64,000 nucleotides of DNA, taken from NCBI GenBank assembly GCA_030448105.1, contig JAUJNP010000009.1, positions 84,705-148,704 of the forward strand, in the 5' to 3' direction. The notes beneath the pieces are model-generated. The model did not search any database and was not told the origin of the DNA. It worked only from the letters and a program-made list of their open reading frames with translations. How positions within the stretch are numbered: position 1 is the first letter of the stretch; every line of letters begins with the position of its first letter. The position numbers were made by a program, and so were the translations under genes. This document shows, in pieces, positions 9,104-18,079 of the stretch. The stretch is from Acidimicrobiales bacterium. GTDB taxonomy: Bacteria; Actinomycetota; Acidimicrobiia; Acidimicrobiales; Iamiaceae.

Positions 9104-9856
9104 ATGGAGCTGTACCCCGCCATCGACCTGCGCGGCGGACGGTGCGTACGCCTCCACCAGGGCGACTTCGACCGGGAGACGGTCTACGACGACGATCCCG
9201 TGGCCCGGGCCGGGGCTTTCGCCGCCGCCGGCAGCCCTTGGGTGCACGTGGTCGACCTCGACGGCGCCCGTACCGGCGAGCCCGCCAACCGGTCGGTGGT
9301 GGCCGCCATCGCCGCCGCCCTGGCCGGCTCCGGCACCCGCGTGCAGGCCGGGGGCGGCGTGCGCAGCGCAGCGGCGGCGGAGGCGCTGCTCGACGCCGGC
9401 ATCGACCGGGTGGTGCTCGGCACCGCCGCGGTGGACGACCCCGCGCTCGTGTCCCGGCTGGCGGCGGCCCACCCCGGCGCGGTGGCGGTCGGCGTCGACG
9501 TGCGGGGCGACGAGGTGGCGGTGCGGGGCTGGGCCTCGGGCACCGGCCAGGCGGCGGCGGACGTGGTCGGCCGCTTCGCCGACGCCGGCGTCGCCGCCCT
9601 GGTCGTCACCCAGATCCTGGTGGACGCCACCATGGCCGGCCCCGACCTGGACGGCTTGGCCGCGCTGCTGTCGGCCACCGACGTCGACCTGGTGGCGTCG
9701 GGTGGGGTGGGCAGCATCGCCCATCTGGCAGCCCTGGCCGAGCTCGAGGTGGAGGGCCGCCGCCTGGCGGGGGCCATCGTGGGCAAGGCCCTCTACGAGG
9801 GCGCCTTCGGGCTCGACGATGCGCTGGACGCGGTCAGGGGCCGGCGTTCCAGCTGA
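9104..9856 (+). CDS. hisA: ProFAR isomerase
   Basis: 250 residues, TIM barrel with two half-barrel repeats. Catalyses the Amadori rearrangement of ProFAR to PRFAR. The catalytic Asp is in YPAIDLRGGRCVRL; phosphate-binding loops are QAGGGVR and ASGGVGS; the second acid is in VTQILVDATM. The ATG at 9104 has a GGGGAG ribosome site ten bases upstream; GTG codons at 9071 and 9101 are alternatives. Many actinobacteria use a bifunctional HisA/PriA that also serves tryptophan synthesis, but a separate trpF lies at 22667, so single function is inferred. Confidence 0.94.
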   Translation: MELYPAIDLRGGRCVRLHQGDFDRETVYDDDPVARAGAFAAAGSPWVHVVDLDGARTGEPANRSVVAAIAAALAGSGTRVQAGGGVRSAAAAEALLDAGIDRVVLGTAAVDDPALVSRLAAAHPGAVAVGVDVRGDEVAVRGWASGTGQAAADVVGRFADAGVAALVVTQILVDATMAGPDLDGLAALLSATDVDLVASGGVGSIAHLAALAELEVEGRRLAGAIVGKALYEGAFGLDDALDAVRGRRSS

Positions 9857-10421
9857 CGAGGGCGGCGTTCTCCCGCTCCCAGCCGAGCACCGACCAGTGG
9901 GCGGCGTCGAACAGGAGCCCTCGACCGTGGTCGGGTGGCAGGCCGAGCCACCGGGCACCGAGGATGCGGAGCAGGTGGCCGTGGCCGACGAGCACGGCGT
10001 CGCCGTCGAGGGCCCGGCAGCGGGCGATGACCCGGTCGGCGCGGTCGCCCACCTCGGCCAGCGTCTCCCCGCCACGGATCTCGCCGGTCCAGACGTCCCA
10101 GCCCGGGCGCTTCTCGCGGATCTCGGCGGTGGTGAGCCCCTCCTCCTCGCCGTAGTCCCACTCGAGCAGGTCGTCGTCGGCTTCGACGTCGGCCACATCG
10201 GCCAGACCGGCCAGCCGGGCGGTGGCGACCGCCCGCTGCAGCGGGCTGGTCAGGACGACCACCGGGTGGTCGAGCGGAAGGCGTCCTGAGAGGGCGGCCG
10301 CCCGGCGCTCGCCTTCGGAGGTGAGGGGCACGTCGGTGCGGCCGGTGTGACGCCCCGAGGCGCTCCACTCCGTCTCGGCGTGACGCACGAGCACGACGCG
10401 GTGGCGGGGGTGCTCGGGCAT
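9834..10421 (-). CDS. histidine phosphatase (phosphoglycerate-mutase-like) family protein
   Basis: 195 residues. The phosphohistidine motif [19 protein letters not shown] is at the N-terminus, with further conserved residues in [11 protein letters not shown], the acid [23 protein letters not shown] and the second His in [10 protein letters not shown]. The family includes phosphatases of many small substrates. The gene sits between hisA and hisF on the opposite strand, overlapping the hisA 3' end by 23 bp. In M. tuberculosis an inositol-monophosphatase-family gene holds this slot. Because HisB lacks a phosphatase domain, histidinol-phosphate phosphatase is an attractive but unproven role. Start chosen by the CAGACT -10 six bases upstream. 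Confidence 0.85.
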   Translation of the reverse strand: MPEHPRHRVVLVRHAETEWSASGRHTGRTDVPLTSEGERRAAALSGRLPLDHPVVVLTSPLQRAVATARLAGLADVADVEADDDLLEWDYGEEEGLTTAEIREKRPGWDVWTGEIRGGETLAEVGDRADRVIARCRALDGDAVLVGHGHLLRILGARWLGLPPDHGRGLLFDAAHWSVLGWERENAALVSWNAGP

Positions 10422-10427
10422 CGGGGC

Positions 10428-10433
10428 AGTCTG
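10428..10433 (-). promoter_or_regulatory. -10 element for the histidine phosphatase gene, leaderless
   Basis: CAGACT on the minus strand, six bases before the ATG at 10421. Confidence 0.45.
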
Positions 10434-10440
10434 GTCCGGA

Positions 10441-10446
10441 TACCGT
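10441..10446 (+). promoter_or_regulatory. -10 element for hisF, leaderless
   Basis: TACCGT, then six bases, then the GTG at 10453. It is back to back with the divergent phosphatase promoter. Confidence 0.55.
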
Positions 10447-10452
10447 GCCCCG

Positions 10453-11223
10453 GTGCGCACTGCCCGGGTGATCCCCTGCCTCGACGTGGATGCCGGGCGG
10501 GTCGTGAAGGGCGTGAACTTCCTCGGTCTGCGCGACGCCGGGGACCCGGTGGAGCTGGCCGCCCGCTACGACGCCGAGGGGGCCGACGAGCTGGTGTTCC
10601 TCGACATCACCGCCTCCTCCGACGCCCGCGACACCATCGTCGACGTGGTGGCCCGCACCGCCGACGAGGTGTTCATCCCCTTCACCGTCGGTGGGGGGGT
10701 GCGACGGGTCGACGACGCCCGCCGGCTGCTCCGCGCCGGGGCCGACAAGGTCGGCCTCAACACGGCGGCGGTGGAGCGCCCGGAGCTGGTCGGTGAGGTG
10801 GCCGCCGAGTTCGGGGCCCAGTGCGTGGTGGTGGCCATCGACGCCCGTCGCCGCGCCGACGGCGACGGCGAGGGGTGGGAGGTGGTGACCCACGGGGGGC
10901 GGTCGCCCGCCGGGCGAGAAGCGGTGGCGTGGGCTGCCGAGGCCGCTCGCCGAGGGGCGGGCGAGATCCTGCTCACCTCGATGGACCGCGACGGCACGCG
11001 CGACGGCTTCGACCTGGAGCTCACCGCCGCCGTCACCGACGCCGTCGAGGTGCCCGTGATCGCCAGCGGCGGGGTGGGCTCCCTCGACCACCTCGCCGAC
11101 GGTGTGCTCGAGGGCGGGGCCGACGCCGTGCTGGCGGCGTCGATCTTCCACTTCGGCGAGCACACCGTGGCCGAGGCGAAGGCGGCGATGGCCGCCCGGG
11201 GCATCGCTGTCCGGCCGGCCTGA
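10453..11223 (+). CDS. hisF: imidazole glycerol phosphate synthase, cyclase subunit
   Basis: 256 residues, TIM barrel. Uses ammonia from HisH to convert PRFAR into imidazole glycerol phosphate and AICAR. The catalytic Asp is in [19 protein letters not shown]; the second acid lies in [16 protein letters not shown]; phosphate loops are VGGGVR and ASGGVGS. It is separated from its partner hisH by hisA and a convergent gene and has its own leaderless promoter, so HisH and HisF are not made from one transcript unless the upstream operon reads through. Confidence 0.97.
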   Translation: MRTARVIPCLDVDAGRVVKGVNFLGLRDAGDPVELAARYDAEGADELVFLDITASSDARDTIVDVVARTADEVFIPFTVGGGVRRVDDARRLLRAGADKVGLNTAAVERPELVGEVAAEFGAQCVVVAIDARRRADGDGEGWEVVTHGGRSPAGREAVAWAAEAARRGAGEILLTSMDRDGTRDGFDLELTAAVTDAVEVPVIASGGVGSLDHLADGVLEGGADAVLAASIFHFGEHTVAEAKAAMAARGIAVRPA

Positions 11224-11243
11224 CCGGCCCGCCGGCCGAACGG

Positions 11244-11249
11244 TACCGT
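11244..11249 (+). promoter_or_regulatory. -10 element for groES-like gene, leaderless
   Basis: TACCGT, then seven bases, then the GTG at 11257. Confidence 0.55.
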
Positions 11250-11256
11250 CGGGCCG

Positions 11257-11598
11257 GTGAAGGACCCCTCGGACCGTCCCGGCTCCGACAAGCGCCCCAT
11301 CAAGATGCTCAGCGACCGCCTCCTCGTCTGCCTGGAAGGCGCTGACGAACGCCGGTCCTCGGGGGGCATCGTCATCCCGGCCACCGCCCAGATGGCCAAG
11401 CGCCTGGCCTGGGCCGAGGTGGTGGCGGCCGGGCCGAACGTGCGCAGCGTCGAGATCGGCGACCAGGTCCTCATCAACCCCGAGGACCGCTACGAGGTGG
11501 AGGTGCGGGGCGAGGAGTACGTGATCCTTCGCGAGCGTGACGTCCACGCCGTGGCCGCCGAGCGCCTGGAGGAGGGCAGCACCGGCCTCTACCTCTGA
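11257..11598 (+). CDS. GroES-like co-chaperonin (solitary)
   Basis: 113 residues. The Cpn10 fold signature is visible: [10 protein letters not shown] at the start, the mobile-loop region [46 protein letters not shown], and a C-terminal [14 protein letters not shown]. It has a roughly 17-residue N-terminal extension ([11 protein letters not shown]) and a C-terminal tail not seen in standard GroES. No groEL is adjacent. It is probably a paralogue that works with a distant GroEL or separately; this is inference. It sits between hisF and hisI with its own leaderless promoter. Confidence 0.8.
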   Translation: MKDPSDRPGSDKRPIKMLSDRLLVCLEGADERRSSGGIVIPATAQMAKRLAWAEVVAAGPNVRSVEIGDQVLINPEDRYEVEVRGEEYVILRERDVHAVAAERLEEGSTGLYL

Positions 11599-11655
11599 GG
11601 CCGCCTACCTCTGAGCCCGGTGGAGAAGTCCGGCCGGGGCCGAGCGAGCGGGCCA

Positions 11656-11661
11656 TAGCAT
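11656..11661 (+). promoter_or_regulatory. -10 element for hisI-trpE, leaderless
   Basis: TAGCAT, then eight bases, then the ATG at 11670. Confidence 0.55.
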
Positions 11662-11669
11662 GGGCGGCC

Positions 11670-12026
11670 ATGCCCACCGCCACCCCGATCCCGGCGAGCG
11701 ACGAGGACCTGGCCGCCGTCGCCTACAACGCCGACGGGCTGGTGCCCGCCATCGTGCAGGAGCACGGCAGCGGACAGGTGTTGATGATGGCGTGGATGAC
11801 GGCCGACACGCTGCGTCAGTCCCTGGCCGAGGGGCGCACCGTCTTCTGGAGCCGGTCCCGCCAGGAGGTGTGGCGCAAAGGCGACACCTCCGGCGACCGC
11901 CAGTTCATCCGCGAGGCGCACTACGACTGCGACGGGGACACGCTGCTCCTCGTGGTCGAACAGGAGGGCCGGGGGGCCTGCCACACCGGTCAGCGCTCCT
12001 GCTTCTTCCGTTCCTTCGGCGGGTGA
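11670..12026 (+). CDS. hisI: phosphoribosyl-AMP cyclohydrolase
   Basis: 118 residues, the stand-alone HisI domain without HisE. Opens the adenine ring of PR-AMP. Conserved [36 protein letters not shown], the Asp-rich metal site DCDGDTLLL, and the zinc Cys/His residues in [13 protein letters not shown] are present. The stop overlaps the trpE start (GTGA), coupling the histidine and tryptophan pathways as in mycobacteria. hisE and hisG are not in this window. Confidence 0.96.
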   Translation: MPTATPIPASDEDLAAVAYNADGLVPAIVQEHGSGQVLMMAWMTADTLRQSLAEGRTVFWSRSRQEVWRKGDTSGDRQFIREAHYDCDGDTLLLVVEQEGRGACHTGQRSCFFRSFGG

Positions 12027-13552
12027 TCCGCCCCAGCCGGGACGAGTTCCGCGCCCTGGCCCGGGAGCACACCGTTATCCCGGTGTGGAGGCACCTGCTG
12101 GCCGATCTCGTCACGCCGGTGGCGGCCTTCGCTCGCCTCTGCCCGGGTGACGAGGAGGGTTTCCTGCTCGAGTCGGTCGAGCACGGCGAGCGGTGGGGCC
12201 GGTGGTCATTTGTGGGCCGGCGGGCGGCCGCCACCCTCGCCAGCCGCGGAGGCGAGGTGAAGGTCACCGGTGGCCGGCTCCCCGGCATCCCTGTCGACCA
12301 GGGGATGCTGGCGGCGGTGGAGGCGCTGCTCGAGCGCTACCGCTCGCCCGCCCTCGACGACCTGCCGCCCCTCCACGGTGGGTTGGTCGGCTACCTGGGC
12401 TACGACGTGGTGCGCGAGGTGGAGCACCTTCCGGCGGTGCCCTCCGACGATACCGGGCTGCCCGACGCCGTGCTGTCGATCATCGGTGAGCTGGCCGCCT
12501 TCGACCACTGGCGACAGCGGGTGACCCTGATCGCCAACGCCTTCGTGCCTCCCCATCCCACCGGGGCCGACCTCGACCGGGCCTACGACGAGGCCCTCGC
12601 CCGGCTCGAGCAGCTCACCCGGGACGGCGCCCGTCCCCACGACGAGCCCCTGCTCGACCCGCCCGACCCCGACGACCCGCTGCCGGAGGTCACCTCCACC
12701 ATGGGCACGGCGGGCTACGCGGCGGCCGTCGAGGCGGCCAGGGAGCACATCCTGGCGGGCGACATCTTCCAAGTGGTGCTGGCCCAGCGCTTCGACCTGC
12801 AGCTCGACGCCGACCCCTTCGACCTCTACCGGGTGCTGCGCCAGGTGAACCCCAGTCCTTACATGTACCTGGTGCGCCACCCGGAGCTGACCCTGGTGGG
12901 CTCGTCTCCCGAGCCCATGGTGCAGCTCCTCGACGGCCGGGTGGTGTCCCGGCCCATCGCCGGCACCCGCTACCGGGGCCGCACCGAGGCCGAGGACCGC
13001 CGCCTGGGCGCCGAGCTGGCCGAACACCCCAAGGAGGTGGCGGAGCACGTGATGCTGGTGGACCTGGCCCGCAACGACGTAGGCCGGGTGGTGCGCTTCG
13101 GCACCGAGCGGGTCGACGAGATGATGACCCTCGAGCGCTACAGCCACGTCATGCACCTCACGTCGCAGGTGTCGGGGGAGCTGGTCGAGGGGTGCACGCC
13201 CATCGACGTGCTGCGGGCCACCCTTCCCGCCGGCACGGTGTCGGGCGCGCCCAAGGTGCGGGCCATGGAGATCATCGACGACCTCGAGCCCACCAAGAGG
13301 GGGCCCTACGCCGGCGTGGTCGGCTACCTCGACTTCTGCGGGAACATCGACACCGCCATCGCCATCCGCACCATGGTGTGCCAGCCCGACGGCCGGGCGT
13401 CGGTGCAGGCCGGGGCGGGCATCGTGGCCGACGCGGTGGCCGCCCACGAGGACCTGGAGTGCCACAACAAGGCCCGGGCCCTGCTGGCGGCGGTGCCCGC
13501 CGCCCGCCGCATGACCGCTGCTCGCCGGGCCGCCGCCACCCCGCCCCGCTGA
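12023..13552 (+). CDS. trpE: anthranilate synthase component I
   Basis: 509 residues. Makes anthranilate from chorismate with ammonia from TrpG. The feedback tryptophan site LLES is near residue 47. Chorismate-site motifs [45 protein letters not shown] and [18 protein letters not shown] are intact. Length is typical. It is translationally coupled to hisI. Neither trpG nor trpD lies in this window. The gene ends convergent with an LLM oxidoreductase. Confidence 0.97.
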   Translation: MIRPSRDEFRALAREHTVIPVWRHLLADLVTPVAAFARLCPGDEEGFLLESVEHGERWGRWSFVGRRAAATLASRGGEVKVTGGRLPGIPVDQGMLAAVEALLERYRSPALDDLPPLHGGLVGYLGYDVVREVEHLPAVPSDDTGLPDAVLSIIGELAAFDHWRQRVTLIANAFVPPHPTGADLDRAYDEALARLEQLTRDGARPHDEPLLDPPDPDDPLPEVTSTMGTAGYAAAVEAAREHILAGDIFQVVLAQRFDLQLDADPFDLYRVLRQVNPSPYMYLVRHPELTLVGSSPEPMVQLLDGRVVSRPIAGTRYRGRTEAEDRRLGAELAEHPKEVAEHVMLVDLARNDVGRVVRFGTERVDEMMTLERYSHVMHLTSQVSGELVEGCTPIDVLRATLPAGTVSGAPKVRAMEIIDDLEPTKRGPYAGVVGYLDFCGNIDTAIAIRTMVCQPDGRASVQAGAGIVADAVAAHEDLECHNKARALLAAVPAARRMTAARRAAATPPR

Positions 13553-13566
13553 GCCCGGCCCGAGGC

Positions 13567-13600
13567 TGTCGCGCTGGTTCGGGTTGTCGCGCTGGTTCGG
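13567..13600 (+). repeat. short tandem repeat, 18-bp period, two copies
   Basis: TGTCGCGCTGGTTCGG occurs at 13567-13582 and again at 13585-13600 in the convergent gap between trpE and the LLM oxidoreductase gene. No function seen. Confidence 0.7.
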
Positions 13601-13661
13601 CCCAGAGCAGGACGAGCGCGACGACCTCGGCCGTCGGCAAGCGGCACCCAGGGCCGCCCGC

Positions 13662-14465
13662 TCAGCGCTGAGGGGGCCCGGCGGCGGCCACCGCCGCGAC
13701 CTCGTCGGCGGTGACGGTGAAGGGGTCGAAGCGCACGATCCACCAGGTGGCGCCGGCGTCGACCCACGGCGCCGGGTCGGCGTCGGGCAGGCCCTGGACG
13801 GCGACGTCGAACGGTGAAGGGTCCGTGCGGTGCTCACCGACGACGGCGAGGACCTCGCGGAGGTGGTCGGGGTGGGCGAGGGCGATGGGGAACAGGCCGT
13901 CGAACCGGGCCGCCCGGCGCAGCGGCGCCCGGTTCGGGTAGCGGGCGGCCAGCCACACCGGGATGCGGGGCTGCTGCACGGGGGTGGGCCGCATCCGTAC
14001 ACCCTCCGGCGGGGAGCGCACCGTGGGGTGCTCCACCGCCTCCCCCGACCACAGCTGCACGATGAGGTCGAGGTGGGCGTCGAGGAGACGACCCCGCGCC
14101 ACCGGGTCGAGCTCCTCACCGAAGATGGTGAGCTCGCCGCCCGGGTCACCGCCCAGCCCGGCCCCCAGGATCAGCCGACCGCCAGAGAGCCGGTCGAGGG
14201 TGACGCACTCCCGGGCCAGCTTCTGGGGGCGCCGCCGGGGGAGGGGGGTGACCATCGGGCCCATCCGGATGGCCTCGGTGGCACACGCCATGGCCGCCAT
14301 GGTCACCCAGGGATCGGCGATGGCCTCCACCGGTGGCCGGTACAGCATGTGGTCCCACACGAACACGCCGTCCCAGCCCGCCTCCTCGGCGGCGGCCGAC
14401 AGCCGGGCCACGACGCGGGGCTCGGCCAGCTCGCCGAAGATCGGGAGGAAGAGGGCGGTGTGCAC
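13662..14465 (-). CDS. LLM-class (probably F420-dependent) oxidoreductase
   Basis: 267 residues, luciferase-like TIM barrel. FLPIFGELAEPR opens the first strand; AEEAGWDGVFVWDHMLYR is the flavin/F420 region; ECVTLDRLSGGRLILGAGLGGDP is the characteristic phosphate loop. Such enzymes are numerous in actinobacteria that make F420, but F420 versus FMN cannot be decided here. The GTG at 14465 is preferred because TATCGT ends six bases upstream; the frame remains open for eight more codons. Divergent from ygfZ with a 32-bp gap. Confidence 0.85.
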   Translation of the reverse strand: MHTALFLPIFGELAEPRVVARLSAAAEEAGWDGVFVWDHMLYRPPVEAIADPWVTMAAMACATEAIRMGPMVTPLPRRRPQKLARECVTLDRLSGGRLILGAGLGGDPGGELTIFGEELDPVARGRLLDAHLDLIVQLWSGEAVEHPTVRSPPEGVRMRPTPVQQPRIPVWLAARYPNRAPLRRAARFDGLFPIALAHPDHLREVLAVVGEHRTDPSPFDVAVQGLPDADPAPWVDAGATWWIVRFDPFTVTADEVAAVAAAGPPQR

Positions 14466-14471
14466 GGCGTG

Positions 14472-14477
14472 ACGATA
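14472..14477 (-). promoter_or_regulatory. -10 element for the LLM oxidoreductase gene, leaderless
   Basis: TATCGT on the minus strand, six bases before the GTG at 14465. Confidence 0.55.
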
Positions 14478-14484
14478 CGGCCGC

Positions 14485-14490
14485 CACACT
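14485..14490 (+). promoter_or_regulatory. weak -10 element for ygfZ
   Basis: CACACT, then seven bases, then the GTG at 14498. Confidence 0.3.
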
Positions 14491-14497
14491 GGGCGCC

Positions 14498-15361
14498 GTG
14501 CCTCTTGCCCTGCCCATCGCGCTCCCCGCCGCCGCCCGTCTCCGGCGCGACGTGGTGGAGGCCAGCGGGCCCGACACGCTCACATTCCTGCAGGGCCAGC
14601 TCAGCCAGGACGTGGCCGCCCTCGCCGCCGGGGCGGCGGCCTGGTCGTTCGTGCTGCGCCCCGACGGCAAGGTCGACGCCTGGGTGCGCGTGCACCGGCG
14701 GGCCGACGAAGAGGTCGCCCTCGACGTCGACGCCGGGTGGGGCGCCCCGCTGCTGGCGCGGCTCGAACGGTTCAAGCTGCGGACCCGATGCGACCTGCGG
14801 CTCACCGAGGACGTTCCGATGCTCGCCCTTCGAGGGGCGACCCTCGCCGGCGGACTGCCGTGCGGGTGGCCGGGCGTCGAGGGATCCGACGTCCTCGCGG
14901 CCGGCCCTTCCTCTGACGACGGTCTCCCGGCGGGCACCGTGGAGGTCGACGCCGCCGGCTACGCCGCCCTCCGGATCGCCGGCGGCGTACCGGCCATGGG
15001 CCAGGAGATCACCGAGGCCACCATCCCGGCCGAGCTGGGGCAGTGGGTGGTCGATGCCTCGGTGAGCTTCACCAAGGGCTGCTTCACCGGCCAGGAGCTG
15101 GTGGCCCGCATCGACAGCCGCGGCGGCAACGTGCCCCGCCGCCTCCGGGGCTTCACCGCCGACGGGCTGGCGCCGGCGCCCGGGGGAGACCTCGTCATCG
15201 ACGGAGCCGTGGTCGGCCGGGTCACCAGCGTGGCGACGGCACCGGACGGGTCCGCACTGGGGCTCGCCCTCGTGAAGCGCTCGGTGGTGCCCCCCGTGAC
15301 GGCCACGATCGGCGGCGAGGACGGCTCCAGCAGCCAGGTGCTGCTCCACGAGGTCCCGTAG
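14498..15361 (+). CDS. ygfZ: YgfZ/GcvT-like folate-binding iron-sulfur maintenance protein
   Basis: 287 residues. The signature KGCFTGQE near residue 192, with the conserved Cys, defines the YgfZ family of folate-binding proteins that help repair or assemble Fe-S clusters. The N-terminal part has the GcvT-like FLQGQLSQDV and LRPDGKVDAWVRV. The C-terminal barrel has VVGRVTSVATAPDGSALGLALVKR. The start is GTG at 14498. A 108-bp non-coding gap follows. Confidence 0.9.
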   Translation: MPLALPIALPAAARLRRDVVEASGPDTLTFLQGQLSQDVAALAAGAAAWSFVLRPDGKVDAWVRVHRRADEEVALDVDAGWGAPLLARLERFKLRTRCDLRLTEDVPMLALRGATLAGGLPCGWPGVEGSDVLAAGPSSDDGLPAGTVEVDAAGYAALRIAGGVPAMGQEITEATIPAELGQWVVDASVSFTKGCFTGQELVARIDSRGGNVPRRLRGFTADGLAPAPGGDLVIDGAVVGRVTSVATAPDGSALGLALVKRSVVPPVTATIGGEDGSSSQVLLHEVP

Positions 15362-15445
15362 GTCAGGCGGCCACCGTCGGGCACGCCGTCGGGCCGGTAG
15401 CAGCAGAGCCCTTGCCGGGTTGGCTCCGCTTGAAAGGTACTGAGA

Positions 15446-15466
15446 TAGCATCAGCGGCTCGGAGGA
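15446..15466 (+). promoter_or_regulatory. -10 and strong ribosome site for the large repeat protein gene
   Basis: TAGCAT at 15446-15451, then GGAGGA at 15460-15465, four bases before the GTG at 15470. This is one of the few genes here with a leader and a clear Shine-Dalgarno sequence. Confidence 0.5.
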
Positions 15467-15469
15467 CTC

Positions 15470-18049
15470 GTGACCGACGTGGTGACCTACAACTCGGGCG
15501 GAAGGACCTACCGGGTCTCTGGCCTCGGCGCGCGGGCGGCGGCCATCAGCGGAGCATCACGGCAGGTGGACTCCGTGATCGCTGACCGGGTGGAGGCGGC
15601 AGAGGCGGCGTTGCTCGAGTGGCGGGGGCCCCATGGCGAGGTCTTCGCCGAGCAGCTGGGCACGGTGAACTCGAAGCTGGCGGCGTTCAAGCTGGCGCTG
15701 TGGAACGCCGCCCACGTCTGCAGCTCGTTCCCCGACGCGCCGTACAGCGGGATGGGCACCTCCCGATACGTCGACAGCGTCTACGACGCCGCTTCGGTCA
15801 ACCCGCCGGCGCCGTCGAGCACGGTGAGCGCCGACCCGCCGGCCTTGCGGCGCTACGTCACCGCCGCCACCGCCCAGGACGCCAGCCTGCCCGGCCTGGC
15901 GGCCACGGTGAACCTCGACGGCGTCACCGCCACCGTCACCGAGCCCCGCCCCCTCAACGCCGCCGAGCGTCAGGAGCTGCTCGACGCCGGGGTGCCGCCC
16001 CAGATCGTCGGCGCCGAGACCACCGCCGACACCCGGCCCATCGACCCCGCTGAGCTCGTGCACCTCCCGGTGGTCGACACCCTGGTGGCACCGCTGCGGG
16101 CGGCGTCGGTCGACCTCTGCGAGTTCACCTCGGCGGTGGCCACCGCCTTCGAGGGGGCCGACCAAGGCCTGCTCGAGCTGCTGGCCGACCATCCCGACCT
16201 GGCCGGCTACATCGTGGCCGGCGGGCCCGAGGGCCGGGTCAGCGGCGAGGCCTCGCTTACGCTGCTGCTCGCCTACTTCGACACCGCCGACATCGCCGCC
16301 GAGGGCGGCGACCTCGACGGCAAGGTGTCCCGGGACGACCTCGAGGCCATGGCGGGGAACACGGCGCTGCCGCAGTACGTGCGCGACGCGGCATCCCACC
16401 TGCTGGCCAGCCCCGCGCTGTTCGACCTGGCCGCCCACCTGGGCGACGACGACGACCGCCTCACCACCTCCGGCATCGCCACCCTGCTGGATCTCAACGC
16501 CCAGCTCCGCACGGTGGAGGCCAACTTCGAGGACCTCGACGTGGCCCACGACGGCGGCGACCCCGATGGCCACGTGTCCGACGAGGACCTGGAAGCGGCC
16601 GCCGCTGATCCATCGTTGCCCCAGGAGGTGCGCGACGCCGCCCGCTGGCTGCTCGACCACGACGAGGCGCGCGGCACCCTCGGCGGCTACGCCGCCACCA
16701 AGGCGTTGTCGGGCAGCCTCGGCGGCGGGTTCATCGAGGACGGCGGCGGCTTCGAACGGTTGAGCCTGATCGGGGTGCTGGTCGACGGCCAGGCCTACGG
16801 CGACGACCCGGCCGGCGCCCGCCGGTTCGCCGAGTCGCTGCCGGTAGCCGACGGCGGCGGCCAGGGGCTGCCCATCTGGTTGTGCAGCGACGACGGCGTG
16901 CGGGCCCTGGCCGGCGCCGCCCTGCGCGACACCTACGGCGATCTCACCGACCAGCAGTCGGTCATCGCCCACCTCCCCGAGAGCACCGGCGCCGTGCGCA
17001 ACGAGCTCATCACCGCGTTCTACGACATGCTGGCCCAGCGGGCCGACGGCGTCTTCGCCGGCAACCTCACCGGCGACCCCTCCGCGCCCGGACACCCCGG
17101 GGCCAACTGGCTGATCTACGCCCCGTGGGCCTCCAACGGCGTGCACGACGTCATCACCGGCGACTTCTCGGTGTGGGGCGTCAACCCCGGCATGGGCCAG
17201 CGCCAGGCGGCGGCCGACGGCAACCAGTGGATCTTCAACGACATAACCGCCCGCTACGCCGCCTTCGTGGAGCTGTACGAGGCCAACCCCAACCCGTCGC
17301 CCGACCATCTGGAGACGTTCTTCAGCCAGACGTTCGACGACGGCGACGCCCAGATCCGCAACGGGTTCGTGGCCTACGCGGCCGCCATGGCGGAGACCGA
17401 TCCGACGCGCCGCCAGCGCCTCATGTTCCAGGGCAACACCCTGGTGGCCACCCATGAGCAGGCGGGGGCGCAGCCCTATCTGGAGGGGGTGGGGCTCGGC
17501 TACGTGCCCGACGACATCGAGGCCGAGTTCATCGACGTGCAGATGGGCAGCCACCGCATCGAGGTGAACGAGGATCTGTCCGTGGTGGGCGGGGCCAACA
17601 ACCTGCTGGTGGGCCAGCCCATCCTCGACCTCGACCCCGCCGGGCTGAGCCCCGCCAGCTTCTCCACGGCCGGCAACCGCTTCTCCTCCGAGGGGGCCGG
17701 AACGGTCGACACCGTCGACCTCCAGCCCATCAGCGGCATCGAGGGCTTCGACCTCGACACCCACACCTGGTACGACGAGGGCGGCGAGAGCACCCGGTAC
17801 GTGGCCACCCCGTACGGGGCGGCTCCCGTTCCCGAGCACCTCGACCCCGACGCCGACGTCGACGGGCGCCTGCCGGGCACCGCCGCCACCACCTGGACCG
17901 ACTACAACGAGCGCATGTGGTCGATCCACCGGCTGTTCGAGCAGACCCACACTGACCCCAGCCTCTACGACACCGGTTCGATCGACTCCTCCTTCGAGAA
18001 CCTGCGGTGGCTCCAGGACCAGAGCGGGGTGCGGCTGGGCGTACCGTGA
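15470..18049 (+). CDS. large acidic multidomain protein with EF-hand-like loops and DUF2515-like C-terminal region
   Basis: 859 residues, no signal peptide or membrane span. The N-terminal helical region (about 1-110) resembles WXG100/LXG-type secretion modules in length and helix content, but no clear WxG turn is seen. Asp-rich loops of EF-hand type occur near residues 280 (GGDLDGKVSRDDLE) and 362 (GGDPDGHVSDEDLE), with a weaker one near 252 (GGPEGRVS), within repeated helical units. The C-terminal half contains GANWLIYAPWAS near 543, WIFNDITARYAAFVELY near 585 and HEQAGAQPYLE near 661, which recall DUF2515 (from memory). The stop overlaps the start of a lipoprotein gene. Function unknown; an exported calcium-binding or effector-like protein is a hypothesis. 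Confidence 0.75.
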   Translation: MTDVVTYNSGGRTYRVSGLGARAAAISGASRQVDSVIADRVEAAEAALLEWRGPHGEVFAEQLGTVNSKLAAFKLALWNAAHVCSSFPDAPYSGMGTSRYVDSVYDAASVNPPAPSSTVSADPPALRRYVTAATAQDASLPGLAATVNLDGVTATVTEPRPLNAAERQELLDAGVPPQIVGAETTADTRPIDPAELVHLPVVDTLVAPLRAASVDLCEFTSAVATAFEGADQGLLELLADHPDLAGYIVAGGPEGRVSGEASLTLLLAYFDTADIAAEGGDLDGKVSRDDLEAMAGNTALPQYVRDAASHLLASPALFDLAAHLGDDDDRLTTSGIATLLDLNAQLRTVEANFEDLDVAHDGGDPDGHVSDEDLEAAAADPSLPQEVRDAARWLLDHDEARGTLGGYAATKALSGSLGGGFIEDGGGFERLSLIGVLVDGQAYGDDPAGARRFAESLPVADGGGQGLPIWLCSDDGVRALAGAALRDTYGDLTDQQSVIAHLPESTGAVRNELITAFYDMLAQRADGVFAGNLTGDPSAPGHPGANWLIYAPWASNGVHDVITGDFSVWGVNPGMGQRQAAADGNQWIFNDITARYAAFVELYEANPNPSPDHLETFFSQTFDDGDAQIRNGFVAYAAAMAETDPTRRQRLMFQGNTLVATHEQAGAQPYLEGVGLGYVPDDIEAEFIDVQMGSHRIEVNEDLSVVGGANNLLVGQPILDLDPAGLSPASFSTAGNRFSSEGAGTVDTVDLQPISGIEGFDLDTHTWYDEGGESTRYVATPYGAAPVPEHLDPDADVDGRLPGTAATTWTDYNERMWSIHRLFEQTHTDPSLYDTGSIDSSFENLRWLQDQSGVRLGVP

Positions 18050-18079
18050 GGTGGGGTGCGGCTGGGCGCACCGCGAGGC
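18026..18079 (+). repeat. 27-bp in-frame tandem duplication across a gene junction
   Basis: 18026-18052 and 18053-18079 match at 24 of 27 positions. The first copy ends the large protein (including its stop), the second encodes the N-terminus of the lipoprotein. Confidence 0.85.

Noticed and set aside
9104..9856. HisA as bifunctional PriA
   Set aside because: A complete separate trpF is present in the same window, so no need for dual activity; sequence alone does not exclude it.
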